Origin: Compostimonas suwonensis
GTDB lineage: Bacteria; Actinomycetota; Actinomycetes; Actinomycetales; Microbacteriaceae
Direction of reading: 5' to 3'
DNA length: 64,000 bases
Assembly: GCF_002797855.1 (NCBI RefSeq)
Contig: NZ_PGFB01000002.1
Coordinates: 558,001 to 622,000, forward strand
A program made the position numbers and the translations under genes. The notes beneath the pieces were generated by a model, which was given only the letters and a program-made list of their open reading frames with translations, made no database searches and was not told the DNA's origin. Position 1 is the first letter of the stretch, and each line of letters opens with the position of its first letter. Of this stretch, positions 1 to 7,459 are shown one piece after another.

Positions 1-105
1 GACGCCGAGCTCTTCGATCTCGGCCACGGTCTCGCGGATCTTCGGGTAGAGGGCATGCTGCGGCGCGATCTGCACGCCGATGCGAACGTTGTGAGAGGGG
101 GTCAT
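1..105 (-). CDS. LLM-class F420-dependent oxidoreductase, N-terminal fragment
   Basis: The left edge of the window cuts this gene. It reads leftward from an ATG ending at base 105, and 35 residues are visible. The stretch VRIGVQIAPQHALYPKIR followed by an E-I-E-E-L-G-V segment is the usual first beta strand and helix of luciferase-like (LLM) oxidoreductases, which bind F420 or FMN in a TIM barrel. The family is known for hydride transfer with reduced F420. The substrate cannot be predicted from this fragment. It is one of four LLM-family genes in the window, which fits an F420-producing host. The family call is good; the specific function is unknown. Confidence 0.75.
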   Translation of the reverse strand, partial: MTPSHNVRIGVQIAPQHALYPKIRETVAEIEELGV

Positions 106-115
106 GCCTCCAAGC

Positions 116-838
116 CTAAGCGCGCGGAAGCGTTCCGATCTGCACAGCGGACTCATCGAAAACGGTCAGCGTGTCGCCCTCGACGGTCGCCGTCGACGCG
201 CCCACGAGCCAGGTGTCGACACCCTCGCAGAACATCATCGTGGAGGCCAGCTGACCGAAGGTCACGGTCGTGCCGTCGGAGGTCCAGGTACCGGTGAGGG
301 TGTTGCAGCCGTCGCTGCCCGAGACGCTGCCGTCTTCCGACAGCACGAGCACGGGCTCGCCCGCGACAGCGGTCACCGAGCCCCAGGTTCCGACGACGCC
401 GCCGGAGGAGTTCGTCGGCGTGGGCGCGGTGCCGGGGGTCAGCTCGACGATCGTCGCGCCGCCGGCATCCTGCAGCAGGAGGCTCGAGCCGTCGAGCTTC
501 GCCTTCTTCGCCTGCGAGAACTGAGTGGGCAGGGGCGCGCCGCCGCAGTAGATCATGGTGCTCGGCCCGGCGGTCGTCGTGAGTGCGCCGTCGGAGGCGA
601 TCTCCCAGGTGCCCGCGGTGCCGTTGCAGCCGTCGGAGCCCTGCCAGGTGCCGTCTTCCGAGATGTCGAGGAAGGGGTTGACGCCCACTCCGTAGCTCTC
701 ACCCGTGACCCAGGTGCCCACGAGGTCGTCGCTCGAGATCGAGGAGCTGCTGCCGCCGGCCGTGGACGCGCATCCGCTCAATGCCACGACGGATGCCGCC
801 GCGATCGCGATCAGGCCCGTGATGATGGTGCGGCGCAT
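116..838 (-). CDS. Lipoprotein with two META-like domains
   Basis: A 240-residue secreted lipoprotein. The N-terminus has two arginines, a hydrophobic stretch and a lipobox ending LSGC near residue 22, so signal peptidase II should cleave there and the protein should be anchored on the outer face of the membrane. The mature part holds two similar units, each with a V-G-T-W start, a GSDGCN-type motif (near residues 69 and 167) and a T-M-x-(Y/F)-C motif. This is the pattern of META/HslJ-like beta-rich domains, and paired cysteines in each unit suggest a disulfide. Members of this family are linked to heat or antibiotic tolerance in other bacteria, but no activity is established. The gene stands alone upstream of the partial LLM gene. 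Confidence 0.8.
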   Translation of the reverse strand: MRRTIITGLIAIAAASVVALSGCASTAGGSSSSISSDDLVGTWVTGESYGVGVNPFLDISEDGTWQGSDGCNGTAGTWEIASDGALTTTAGPSTMIYCGGAPLPTQFSQAKKAKLDGSSLLLQDAGGATIVELTPGTAPTPTNSSGGVVGTWGSVTAVAGEPVLVLSEDGSVSGSDGCNTLTGTWTSDGTTVTFGQLASTMMFCEGVDTWLVGASTATVEGDTLTVFDESAVQIGTLPRA

Positions 839-906
839 GTGCTGAGCCCTCTCTGTGATGAACGACCGTCGGAACGACTGTCAGAGAGAATTCTTCCAGG
901 AGCCCC

Positions 907-929
907 GGCCTCGAATCTGTGACGAGGCC
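907..929 (-). terminator. Intrinsic-like terminator after ffh
   Basis: A perfect 7-bp stem (GGCCTCG / CGAGGCC) with a 9-nt loop lies about 20 nt beyond the ffh stop codon. It has no U-run, which is common for actinobacterial terminators. Confidence 0.5.
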
Positions 930-949
930 GTAGAACAGATAACGAAGGG

Positions 950-2524
950 CTAACGACCCAGCATCTTCTGCAGAGCGGCGAGCTCGTCGTCGCTCGGCCC
1001 GCCCGCTCCGGCCGCTGCGGCACCGCCGCCGAGGCCGAAGCCCGAACCTGCCGGCTGCCCGGTCGACGGCTTCACACCGGCCGCACGGGCGGCGTCCTCC
1101 GCCGCGCGCTTCGCCGGGTTGCCCGAGCGCGAGCCCTTCTTCTTGGCGTTCTGCTTGGGGCGCCCGCCGCCGAAGCCGGCTCCCGGGATGGGGCCGACGC
1201 CCGGCATCTGCGGGACCCCGCCCTTCGCGACGGTCTTCATCATCTTCGAGGCCTGCTCGAAGCGCTGAACGAGCTGGTTGACGTCGGTGACGGTCATGCC
1301 CGAACCACGTGCGATGCGCAGTCGACGCGAGCCGTTGAGCAGCTTGGGGTTGGTGCGCTCGGCCTTCGTCATCGACTGGATGATCGCCTCGGTGCGCACG
1401 ATCTCCTTCTCGTCGAAGTTGTCGAGCTGATCGCGCATGCCCTTCGCACCGGGCAGCATCCCGATCATCTTCTTGATCGAGCCCATGTTGCGCAGCTGCT
1501 GCATCTGCTTGAGGAAGTCGTCGAGCGTGAAGCTGTCGGTCGCGAACTTCTCGGCGACCTTGCGCGCCTCCTCCTCGTCGAAGGCGCCCTGCGCCTGCTC
1601 GATGAGGGTGAGGATGTCGCCGAGGTCGAGGATGCGGCTCGCCATGCGGTCGGGGTGGAAGGGCTCGAAGTCGTCGAGGCCCTCACCCGTCGAGGCGAAG
1701 ATGATCGGCCGGCCGGTGACCGACGCGACGGAGAGGGCCGCGCCACCGCGCGCGTCGCCGTCGAGCTTCGTGAGCACGACGCCCGTGAAGTCGACGCCCT
1801 CCTGGAAGGCCTTCGCCGTGGCGACGGCGTCTTGGCCGATCATCGCGTCGATGACGAAGAGCACCTCGTCGGGGTTCGTCGCCTTGCGGATGTCGGCAGC
1901 CTGCTTCATGAGCTCGGCGTCGACGCCGAGACGGCCGGCCGTGTCGACGATGACGACGTCGTAGAGCTTCTGCTCGGCGAACTTCATCGCGTCTTTGGCG
2001 ACCTTGACCGGGTTGCCGACCCCGTTGCCGGGCTCGGGGGCGAAGACGGCGACGCCGGCCTGCTCACCGACGACCTGCAGCTGCGTGACGGCGTTGGGGC
2101 GCTGGAGGTCGGCGGCGACGAGCAGCGGGGTGTGGTTGTCTTTCGCGAGCCACCGGGCGAGCTTGCCCGCGAGGGTCGTCTTGCCCGCGCCCTGGAGGCC
2201 GGCGAGCATGATGACGGTCGGCGGCTTCTTCGCGAACTGCAGTCGGCGCTGCTCGCCGCCGAGGATCTGCACGAGCTCCTCGTTGACGATCTGCACGACC
2301 TGCTGCGCGGGGTTGAGGGCTCGGTTGACCTCGTCGCCGAGCGCGCGCTCGCGCACCTTGCCGGTGAAGTCCTTGACCACGTCGAGGGAGACGTCGGCGT
2401 CGAGCAGGGCACGACGGATCTCGCGCACGGTGCCGTCGACGTCGGACGCGGACAGCTTGCCCTTGGTGCGGAGGTTCTTGAAGGTGTCTGCGAGTCGGTC
2501 AGACAGGGTTCCGAAAGTAGCCAT
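950..2524 (-). CDS. ffh: Signal recognition particle protein Ffh
   Basis: This is the 524-residue GTPase of the signal recognition particle, which binds 4.5S RNA and signal sequences of nascent membrane proteins and docks on FtsY. An N-terminal helical bundle (about 1-95) is followed by the G domain with GLQGAGKTT (109-117), DTAGR (194-198) and TKLDGDARGG (252-261). The methionine-rich M domain (about 300-435) contains the GMTVTDVNQLVQRFEQ RNA-binding helix. The tail after about 440 is rich in Gly, Pro, Ala and Lys and probably disordered. The length is normal for actinobacterial Ffh. A possible promoter lies just upstream and a hairpin follows the stop. It is the last gene of the conserved smc-ftsY-ffh order, separated here from ftsY by four unrelated genes. 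Confidence 0.98.
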   Translation of the reverse strand: MATFGTLSDRLADTFKNLRTKGKLSASDVDGTVREIRRALLDADVSLDVVKDFTGKVRERALGDEVNRALNPAQQVVQIVNEELVQILGGEQRRLQFAKKPPTVIMLAGLQGAGKTTLAGKLARWLAKDNHTPLLVAADLQRPNAVTQLQVVGEQAGVAVFAPEPGNGVGNPVKVAKDAMKFAEQKLYDVVIVDTAGRLGVDAELMKQAADIRKATNPDEVLFVIDAMIGQDAVATAKAFQEGVDFTGVVLTKLDGDARGGAALSVASVTGRPIIFASTGEGLDDFEPFHPDRMASRILDLGDILTLIEQAQGAFDEEEARKVAEKFATDSFTLDDFLKQMQQLRNMGSIKKMIGMLPGAKGMRDQLDNFDEKEIVRTEAIIQSMTKAERTNPKLLNGSRRLRIARGSGMTVTDVNQLVQRFEQASKMMKTVAKGGVPQMPGVGPIPGAGFGGGRPKQNAKKKGSRSGNPAKRAAEDAARAAGVKPSTGQPAGSGFGLGGGAAAAGAGGPSDDELAALQKMLGR

Positions 2525-2533
2525 TGTCTGCCC

Positions 2534-2561
2534 AGTTTACCGGCAGCCGCCGTAACGCTAA
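2534..2561 (-). promoter_or_regulatory. Putative ffh promoter
   Basis: Read on the minus strand, TTAGCG is followed after 16 nt by TAAACT, which fits an actinobacterial -35/-10 pair (the TANNNT form of -10). The ATG of ffh lies only 9 nt downstream of the -10, so the 5' UTR would be very short and the transcript nearly leaderless. Confidence 0.4.
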
Positions 2562-2585
2562 CCTGCCAATGGACGAGGAGTCGGC

Positions 2586-3545
2586 ATGAGCGTGACAGCA
2601 CTGACGGATGACGCTGTGCTCACCGTGCTCGCGACCGTCTACCGGATGCACTCGCCGAGCGTCTCCGAGCTCGCCGGGCTGCAGGCGCTGTCCACCGGCC
2701 GGCTCGACGAGATCCTCGCGACTCTCGAGGATGCCGGCTTCCTCGTGGTCGACGGCGACACCGTGCGGCCCACGTCACCCGACCTCGCCTTCACCTCGAT
2801 CGCCGCAAGTGCCCTCGACGCGCAGACCGCCGCCGCTCGCAGCCTCACCGCCTTCCTCGAAGCGCTCCCGGCCCTCTCCCGCGAGTGGGAGACGGGCCTG
2901 TCGGGGGACGACCAGCCGCTGAGCGCCGAGGTGATCCACGGGCACCGCTCGCAGTGGGAGGCGTGGTCGCGGTACGCGGCCTCGGCGCCGCCGCGGCATC
3001 CGATCAACCTCTACCCCGACCTCACGGTGCTGCGCGACATCATCGTGCCCGACCTCGACGCCGTGCGCCCCGCGATCCAGGCGGGGCTCGTCGTACGCGC
3101 GGTCGTGCCCGCGGCCATGGCCGTCGACGAGGAGGATCGCGCGACCCTCGACGCGATCGTCGGTGCGGGGGTCGCCGTACGCACCCTCCCCCACGTGCCC
3201 AGCTGGCTGTACGTCGACGACGGCGTGCTCGCGGCCCTGCCCGTGACCTGGGGCGAGCATCCGCCGAGCAGCATCATGATCGTGCGGCATCCCACGATCG
3301 TCTCTGCCCTCGCGGCGCTCATCGAGAGCCGGTGGCGCGACGGCCGGCCCTACCCGAACACGAGCTCGGGCTGGGACCCGGTGCTCGCCCTCCTCGCCCA
3401 GGGACTCTCGGATGCCGCCGTCGCCCAGGCTCTCGGCCTCTCGGTGCGCACCGTTCAACGTCGGATCGGCGAGGCCATGGACCACTACGCGGTGACATCC
3501 CGCTTCGAGCTCGGCGGGGCCGTCGAGCGGGCGAAGCTCAGCTGA
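2586..3545 (+). CDS. TrmB/LuxR-type transcriptional regulator
   Basis: A 319-residue regulator with DNA-binding modules at both ends. Residues about 1-65 look like a TrmB-type winged helix (V-S-E-L-A-G-L-Q...R-L-D-E-I-L-A-T-L-E-D-A-G-F). Residues about 262-310 are a LuxR-type helix-turn-helix (LLAQGLSDAAVAQALGLSVR followed by TVQRRI). The middle resembles the phospholipase-D-like effector region seen in TrmB-like regulators, with a PDLDAVRPAIQAGLVVRAVV segment. A GAGGAG ribosome-binding site precedes the ATG. The last 8 bp overlap the 3' end of the convergent lipoprotein gene. Targets and ligand are unknown. The LuxR half is clear; the TrmB half is inferred from pattern. Confidence 0.8.
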   Translation: MSVTALTDDAVLTVLATVYRMHSPSVSELAGLQALSTGRLDEILATLEDAGFLVVDGDTVRPTSPDLAFTSIAASALDAQTAAARSLTAFLEALPALSREWETGLSGDDQPLSAEVIHGHRSQWEAWSRYAASAPPRHPINLYPDLTVLRDIIVPDLDAVRPAIQAGLVVRAVVPAAMAVDEEDRATLDAIVGAGVAVRTLPHVPSWLYVDDGVLAALPVTWGEHPPSSIMIVRHPTIVSALAALIESRWRDGRPYPNTSSGWDPVLALLAQGLSDAAVAQALGLSVRTVQRRIGEAMDHYAVTSRFELGGAVERAKLS

Positions 3546-4263
3546 CCGGCTTCCAGAGCTGCTGGAACGGACTCTGCTGCGCCTTCGTGTCGAGGTAGGC
3601 GCCGTCGCACGCGATCGTGAGCGGCACGTCGTCGAATCCGGAGGACGGAACAGCCATTCCGGCGACCTCGCTCGCCATGCCGTTGATGAACACCTGGTTG
3701 GTGACGGCAAGGCCGGTGGTCCACCCCTCCGGCTCGAAGACGGCGCCGTCGTCGCTGAGCCGCCAAGCGCCGGCTGCCGGACCGGTCTGGGTCTGCACGA
3801 GCGTCATGGTGACGCCGTCGGCGTCGATCTCGACGGTGCTCGTCAGATCGGTCTCGACGGAGGCGGTGCCGTCGCCGTTCACCGTGAGGATCTGCGTGCC
3901 CGCGATCTCCACGCCCGAAACGGCGAGACCCTGGCTCGAGAAGTAGCGGCTCATCTGGTTGGCGAGGTCCGTGGTCACGACCGACCACGGGCTGCCGGCC
4001 AGAAGACAGGACTCGGCCGACGCCGCATCCGACAGGGGCGCGACGGCCGGCGCGTCCGCGCTCTGCTCGCCGGCGCTCCGCCCCTCCGTGCTCCCCGATC
4101 CCTCGCCGGCCGCGCCGATGAGCGCTGTCGCCGTCGGATCCCCGGACGCGCCCGGGCCGGTGCAGGCGGCGAGGGCGAGCACGAGGAGCGTCGCGCCGAC
4201 AACGAGGTGGGGTCCAGGCATCCTGAACCCCACCTCCGCGGGTCGACGAGCTCGTCGTTCCAT
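3538..4263 (-). CDS. Secreted lipoprotein of unknown function
   Basis: The predicted product of up to 241 residues has a signal sequence with a lipobox ending LAAC near residue 34, followed by a Gly/Ser/Ala-rich linker (about 36-75) and a compact domain starting around S-A-E-S-C-L-L-A-G-S-P-W. The domain alternates polar and hydrophobic residues, has a second cysteine near the C-terminus (IACDGAYLDT) and looks beta-rich. I do not recognise the family. Translation may start at the ATG at 4263 or at an in-frame ATG at 4221; the second gives a more ordinary signal peptide. The gene converges on the LuxR-type regulator with an 8-bp overlap. Confidence 0.7.
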   Translation of the reverse strand: MERRARRPAEVGFRMPGPHLVVGATLLVLALAACTGPGASGDPTATALIGAAGEGSGSTEGRSAGEQSADAPAVAPLSDAASAESCLLAGSPWSVVTTDLANQMSRYFSSQGLAVSGVEIAGTQILTVNGDGTASVETDLTSTVEIDADGVTMTLVQTQTGPAAGAWRLSDDGAVFEPEGWTTGLAVTNQVFINGMASEVAGMAVPSSGFDDVPLTIACDGAYLDTKAQQSPFQQLWKPVS

Positions 4264-4403
4264 CGTGCGTCCCCCTGACGTGCGCCCCGGTCCAACTGTG
4301 GTCCCGGCGTCAGGCTATCCGAGCCCGAGGGGCGTGTGTCGGCGGGTCCGCGCCATGGCGGAACCTCGCCACCGCCACCCCTCCTCGCGGCCTCCGACCA
4401 CGT

Positions 4404-4469
4404 CGAGCGCGGGCTTATTCGCGAGCGCGGGCCGTCGAAGGTCGTCGCTCGCGAACAAGCCCGCGCTCG
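4404..4469 (-). terminator. Long hairpin after the phosphotransferase gene
   Basis: Two 24-nt arms (4404-4427 and 4446-4469) are inverted copies with a single mismatch and an 18-nt loop. The arms begin CGAGCGCGGGCTT. The hairpin starts 4 nt beyond the stop codon of the minus-strand kinase gene, so it is best read as its terminator. The stem is unusually long for that role. Confidence 0.65.
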
Positions 4470-4473
4470 GCGC

Positions 4474-5226
4474 TCAGGTGGCGTCCCAGAGGGCGCGGTA
4501 GTAGGTGATGCGCTCCTCGTCGCGCTCGATGCCGTAGGCCTCGAGGAGCGCGCCCTCGTAGCCGTCGCCGTAGTTCCACTGGGTGCTCCAGCTCGCGACC
4601 GCGAGATCGGCCCAGCGGTCGGCGACGCCCAGCGAGCCCAGGTCGACGTGGCCGCTGAACGAGCCGTCGCCCAGCAGGAGGGTGTTCGGGGCGCAGGCGT
4701 CGCCGTGACAGACGACGAGGCGGTCGGCGGCGGGCGGATGCCGCAGAGCCTCCGCCACTCGCCGGCCCCGCCTCTCCGCGACCCGCGTCCTCTCCTCCAC
4801 CGACCACGAGAACGGACACCCCTCGACCGGCAGCGCATCGTGCAGCACGCGCAGGCCCGCGCCGATCGCCCGCACGGCGAGCAGCGAGCGCTCGGGGCTG
4901 TCGAGGAAGCTCTCGTCGACGGCGCTGACCCCCGGCAGGCCGGCCGTCAGCATCCACTCGCCGGTGTCGTCGCCACCCGCGTCGAGCACCCGGGGAACGA
5001 CGATGTGCCGCCCGGCCCAGGCGAGACGCGAGGCCTCGACCGCGAGGCTCGGCCCGGAGCCGCGCGGGCTCCACTTGACGAAACGACGACCGCCGCCCTC
5101 CCCGAGCTCGAAGGTGAGACCGCCGAGCTCGTTGCGCCACACGGGCACGGGCTCGGCGCCGTCGGCGACGGCCAGCACGGCGGGAGGGACCTCGACCGGG
5201 CCGCTCGGACGGGACGCCAACGACAT
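4474..5226 (-). CDS. Aminoglycoside 3'-phosphotransferase-like kinase
   Basis: A 250-residue small-molecule kinase of the APH(3') fold. It has the ATP-site lysine in RRFVKWSP (about residue 51), the catalytic loop HGDACAPN (174-181, catalytic Asp176) and the metal-binding motif HVDLGSLGVADR (193-204, Asp195). The final W-N-Y-G-D-G-Y-E segment is also typical of APH(3') enzymes, which phosphorylate the 3'-hydroxyl of kanamycin-type aminoglycosides. Chromosomal actinobacterial members may act on other substrates, so resistance is inferred rather than shown. The gene is monocistronic and ends in a strong hairpin. It is transcribed away from the neighbouring LLM gene, and only about 50 bp separate the two starts. 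Confidence 0.88.
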   Translation of the reverse strand: MSLASRPSGPVEVPPAVLAVADGAEPVPVWRNELGGLTFELGEGGGRRFVKWSPRGSGPSLAVEASRLAWAGRHIVVPRVLDAGGDDTGEWMLTAGLPGVSAVDESFLDSPERSLLAVRAIGAGLRVLHDALPVEGCPFSWSVEERTRVAERRGRRVAEALRHPPAADRLVVCHGDACAPNTLLLGDGSFSGHVDLGSLGVADRWADLAVASWSTQWNYGDGYEGALLEAYGIERDEERITYYRALWDAT

Positions 5227-5276
5227 GCCTCCAGTATCCCGCTCGAGGCCGTCCTTCGCTGTGCCAGGCTGAGAGC

Positions 5277-6200
5277 ATGGATCTTCGAATCATGACGGAA
5301 CCGCAGCTGGGCGCGAGCTACGACGACCTCCTCGCGGTCGCGCAGGCCACCGAGAAGCTGGGGTTCGACGCCTTCATCCGCTCGGACCACTACCTCACGA
5401 CCGACGACAGCATCGACGGCCTGCCGGGCCCGACCGACGCCTGGACGACGCTCGCCGGGCTCGCCCGGGAGACGTCCACCGTCCGGCTCGGCACCCTCGT
5501 CTCGAGCGTGACCTACCGCTACCCCGGCATCCTCGCGATCCAGGTGGCGCAGGTCGACCAGATGTCGGGCGGGCGGGTTGAGCTCGGGCTCGGCACGGGG
5601 TGGTTCCGCCGGGAGCACGAGGCCTACGGCATCCCCTTCCCGGAGAAGCGCTTCGGCCTGCTCGAAGAGCAGCTCGCGATCGTGACCGGGCTGTGGAGCA
5701 CGCCGCTCGGAGAGACCTTCGACTTCGCGGGCGAGCACTACAGCCTGCACGACTCCCCCGCGCTGCCGAAGCCCGTGCAGAGCCCGGTTCCCGTCATCAT
5801 CGGCGGCGCCGGCGCGTCACGCACACCGCGGCTCGCCGCCCGGTACGCGAGCGAGTTCAACCTGCCCTTCGTGCCGTTCGAGAACGTGCGGCCCGGCTTC
5901 GACCGGGTGCGCGACGCCTGCCTGGCGATCGAACGGGATCCCGACGAGCTCGTCTACTCGCTCGCCCTCGTGACGGCGGTGGGCGGCGACGAGGCGGAGT
6001 TCGCCCGTCGCGCCGCCCGGGTCGGCCGCACGACCGAGTGGATGCGGGGCAACGGCCTGGCCGGCACCGCCTCCGAGGTCGTCGACCGCATCGGGGCGCT
6101 CCGGGAGGACGGCGTCGAGCGGCTCTACCTGCAGATCCACGACCTGCAGGATCTCGACCAGCTCGACTTCATCGCGCGCGAGGTCGTGCCGCAGCTCTAG
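5277..6200 (+). CDS. LLM-class F420-dependent oxidoreductase
   Basis: A 307-residue TIM-barrel oxidoreductase of the luciferase-like family. The first strand (MDLRIMTEPQLGASYDD), the F-I-R-S-D-H-Y segment near residue 39, the R-L-G-T-L-V-S-S-V-T-Y-R-Y-P strand, G-R-V-E-L-G-L-G-T-G-W-F near residue 105 and the PVIIGGAG motif near residue 175 are family hallmarks. The set matches the subgroup that uses F420 as hydride carrier. Length is normal. The substrate is unknown. It converges on ftsY, and a long palindromic repeat sits between the two genes. Confidence 0.9.
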   Translation: MDLRIMTEPQLGASYDDLLAVAQATEKLGFDAFIRSDHYLTTDDSIDGLPGPTDAWTTLAGLARETSTVRLGTLVSSVTYRYPGILAIQVAQVDQMSGGRVELGLGTGWFRREHEAYGIPFPEKRFGLLEEQLAIVTGLWSTPLGETFDFAGEHYSLHDSPALPKPVQSPVPVIIGGAGASRTPRLAARYASEFNLPFVPFENVRPGFDRVRDACLAIERDPDELVYSLALVTAVGGDEAEFARRAARVGRTTEWMRGNGLAGTASEVVDRIGALREDGVERLYLQIHDLQDLDQLDFIAREVVPQL

Positions 6201-6225
6201 CCGCACCCCGCTCGAGCCGGTACCC

Positions 6226-6312
6226 AACTCACAACGACGGAGATTCCGCCCTTTGTGCGCCGAAAACATGATTTCGGGGCGATTGAGGGCGGAATCTCCG
6301 TCGTTGTGAGTT
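6226..6312. repeat. Palindromic repeat element, copy 1
   Basis: Two perfect 27-nt inverted arms (6226-6252 and 6286-6312) enclose a 33-nt centre that contains a second small stem (CCGAAA / TTTCGG). The outer arms contain ACGACGGAGATT. The same arm sequence recurs in a second palindrome at 24598-24682 with an unrelated centre. The element lies between the convergent LLM and ftsY genes, where it could also end transcription from both sides. Confidence 0.85.
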
Positions 6313-6339
6313 CAGCGGACGATGCGGACGACGGGCGGT

Positions 6340-7215
6340 TCAGCCGACGAGCTTCTGGGCGAAGACGTGCGGGGTGAAACCCGTGAGATCGTTGATGCCC
6401 TCGCCCTGGCCGATGAGCTTGATCGGGATGCCGGTCTTCTCCTGCACCGCGAGAACGAAGCCGCCCTTCGCCGAGCCGTCGAGCTTCGTGAGCACGAGTC
6501 CCGTGACACCCGCGTGCTCGATGAAGGCCTCGGCCTGCGCGAGCCCGTTCTGCCCGGTCGTCGCGTCGAGCACGAGCAGCACCTCGGCGATGGGCGCCTG
6601 CTTCTCGACCACCCGCCGGATCTTGCTGAGCTCGTCCATAAGACCGCCCTTGGTCTGCAGGCGTCCCGCCGTGTCGATGAGCACGATCTCGGTGCCGGTC
6701 AGCTTCGCGCGCTCCACCGTCTGGAAGGCGACGGATGCCGGATCCTGACCCTGCTGCTGCGGCCGCACGATCTCGGCCCCGGCCCGCTCGGCCCACGTCG
6801 CGAGCTGGTCGACGGCCGCGGCGCGGAACGTGTCCGCGGCGCCCACGATGACGCTGCGGTCGTAGGTGCGCAGGAACTTCGCGAACTTGCCGATCGTCGT
6901 GGTCTTGCCCACGCCGTTCACGCCGACGACGAGCACGACGGCGGGTCGCTCGGAGAGGTGCAGGGTCGAGTCGAGCTTCGAGAGCCGCTCCTCGAGGCTC
7001 TCCCTGAGCATCCGCTGCAGGTCGGCGGGGTCCGTCGTGTTGTAGCGGGCGACCTTCGCACGGAGGTCGGCGACGATCGCCTCGGTGACGTCGGGGCCGA
7101 AATCGGCCGTGATGAGTGCGTCGTCGAGGTCGTCCCAGGTGCTCTGGTCGATGGTCTTCCTGCCGAACATGCCGCGAAGGGCACCGGAGAGGGACCACGG
7201 GGTGCGTTCTGCCAT
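6340..7215 (-). CDS. ftsY: Signal recognition particle receptor FtsY
   Basis: A 291-residue SRP receptor GTPase, the membrane partner of Ffh. The NG domain shows GVNGVGKTTT (98-107), the DTFRAAAVDQL guanine-exchange box (128-138), DTAGRLQ (181-187) and TKLDGSAKGG (243-252). The acidic A domain found in many FtsY proteins is almost absent: only about 20 residues precede the N domain. The protein probably reaches the membrane through its amphipathic N-terminal helix. In the usual order ftsY follows smc directly; here terC and its riboswitch have come between them on the opposite strand. Confidence 0.97.
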   Translation of the reverse strand: MAERTPWSLSGALRGMFGRKTIDQSTWDDLDDALITADFGPDVTEAIVADLRAKVARYNTTDPADLQRMLRESLEERLSKLDSTLHLSERPAVVLVVGVNGVGKTTTIGKFAKFLRTYDRSVIVGAADTFRAAAVDQLATWAERAGAEIVRPQQQGQDPASVAFQTVERAKLTGTEIVLIDTAGRLQTKGGLMDELSKIRRVVEKQAPIAEVLLVLDATTGQNGLAQAEAFIEHAGVTGLVLTKLDGSAKGGFVLAVQEKTGIPIKLIGQGEGINDLTGFTPHVFAQKLVG

Positions 7216-7258
7216 GCCGTCAAGCCTAGGCGGTGCGTCGCCGGGCCCCCGGCATCCC

Positions 7259-7386
7259 TTATGCTGTAACCCAGCGAAGGGGAGTACCCCGTTTCGCCGC
7301 GGTCGTCAGTACGGTTCGTAATGGCGCGAATCCGGTCGCGGCGGCGCCTGGTCCGATGGGCGAGGCGCAGGGAGAGACGTTCGCCG
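7259..7386 (+). promoter_or_regulatory. yybP-ykoY (Mn2+) riboswitch upstream of terC, with -10 box
   Basis: The leader of terC carries the conserved parts of the yybP-ykoY manganese-sensing riboswitch. The AAGGGGAGTA box is near 7276, the TCGTCAGTACGG loop is near 7302, and the closing G-G-G-A-G-A-G-A-C-G-T-T-C-G-C element is near 7370-7384. Together they close a P1 stem of about 110 nt. A TATGCT -10 box (7259-7264) places the transcript start just before the aptamer. This riboswitch class is known to raise expression of TerC/Alx-type manganese exporters when Mn2+ is high. I cannot tell from the sequence whether control is over transcription or translation. Confidence 0.88.
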
Positions 7387-7459
7387 GTCAGAGCTGTCCA
7401 GAAGCACCAGCTGTCGAAGCGAACTTCTGCAACGCAACCCCCTCCCCTGAAAGGTTCCC

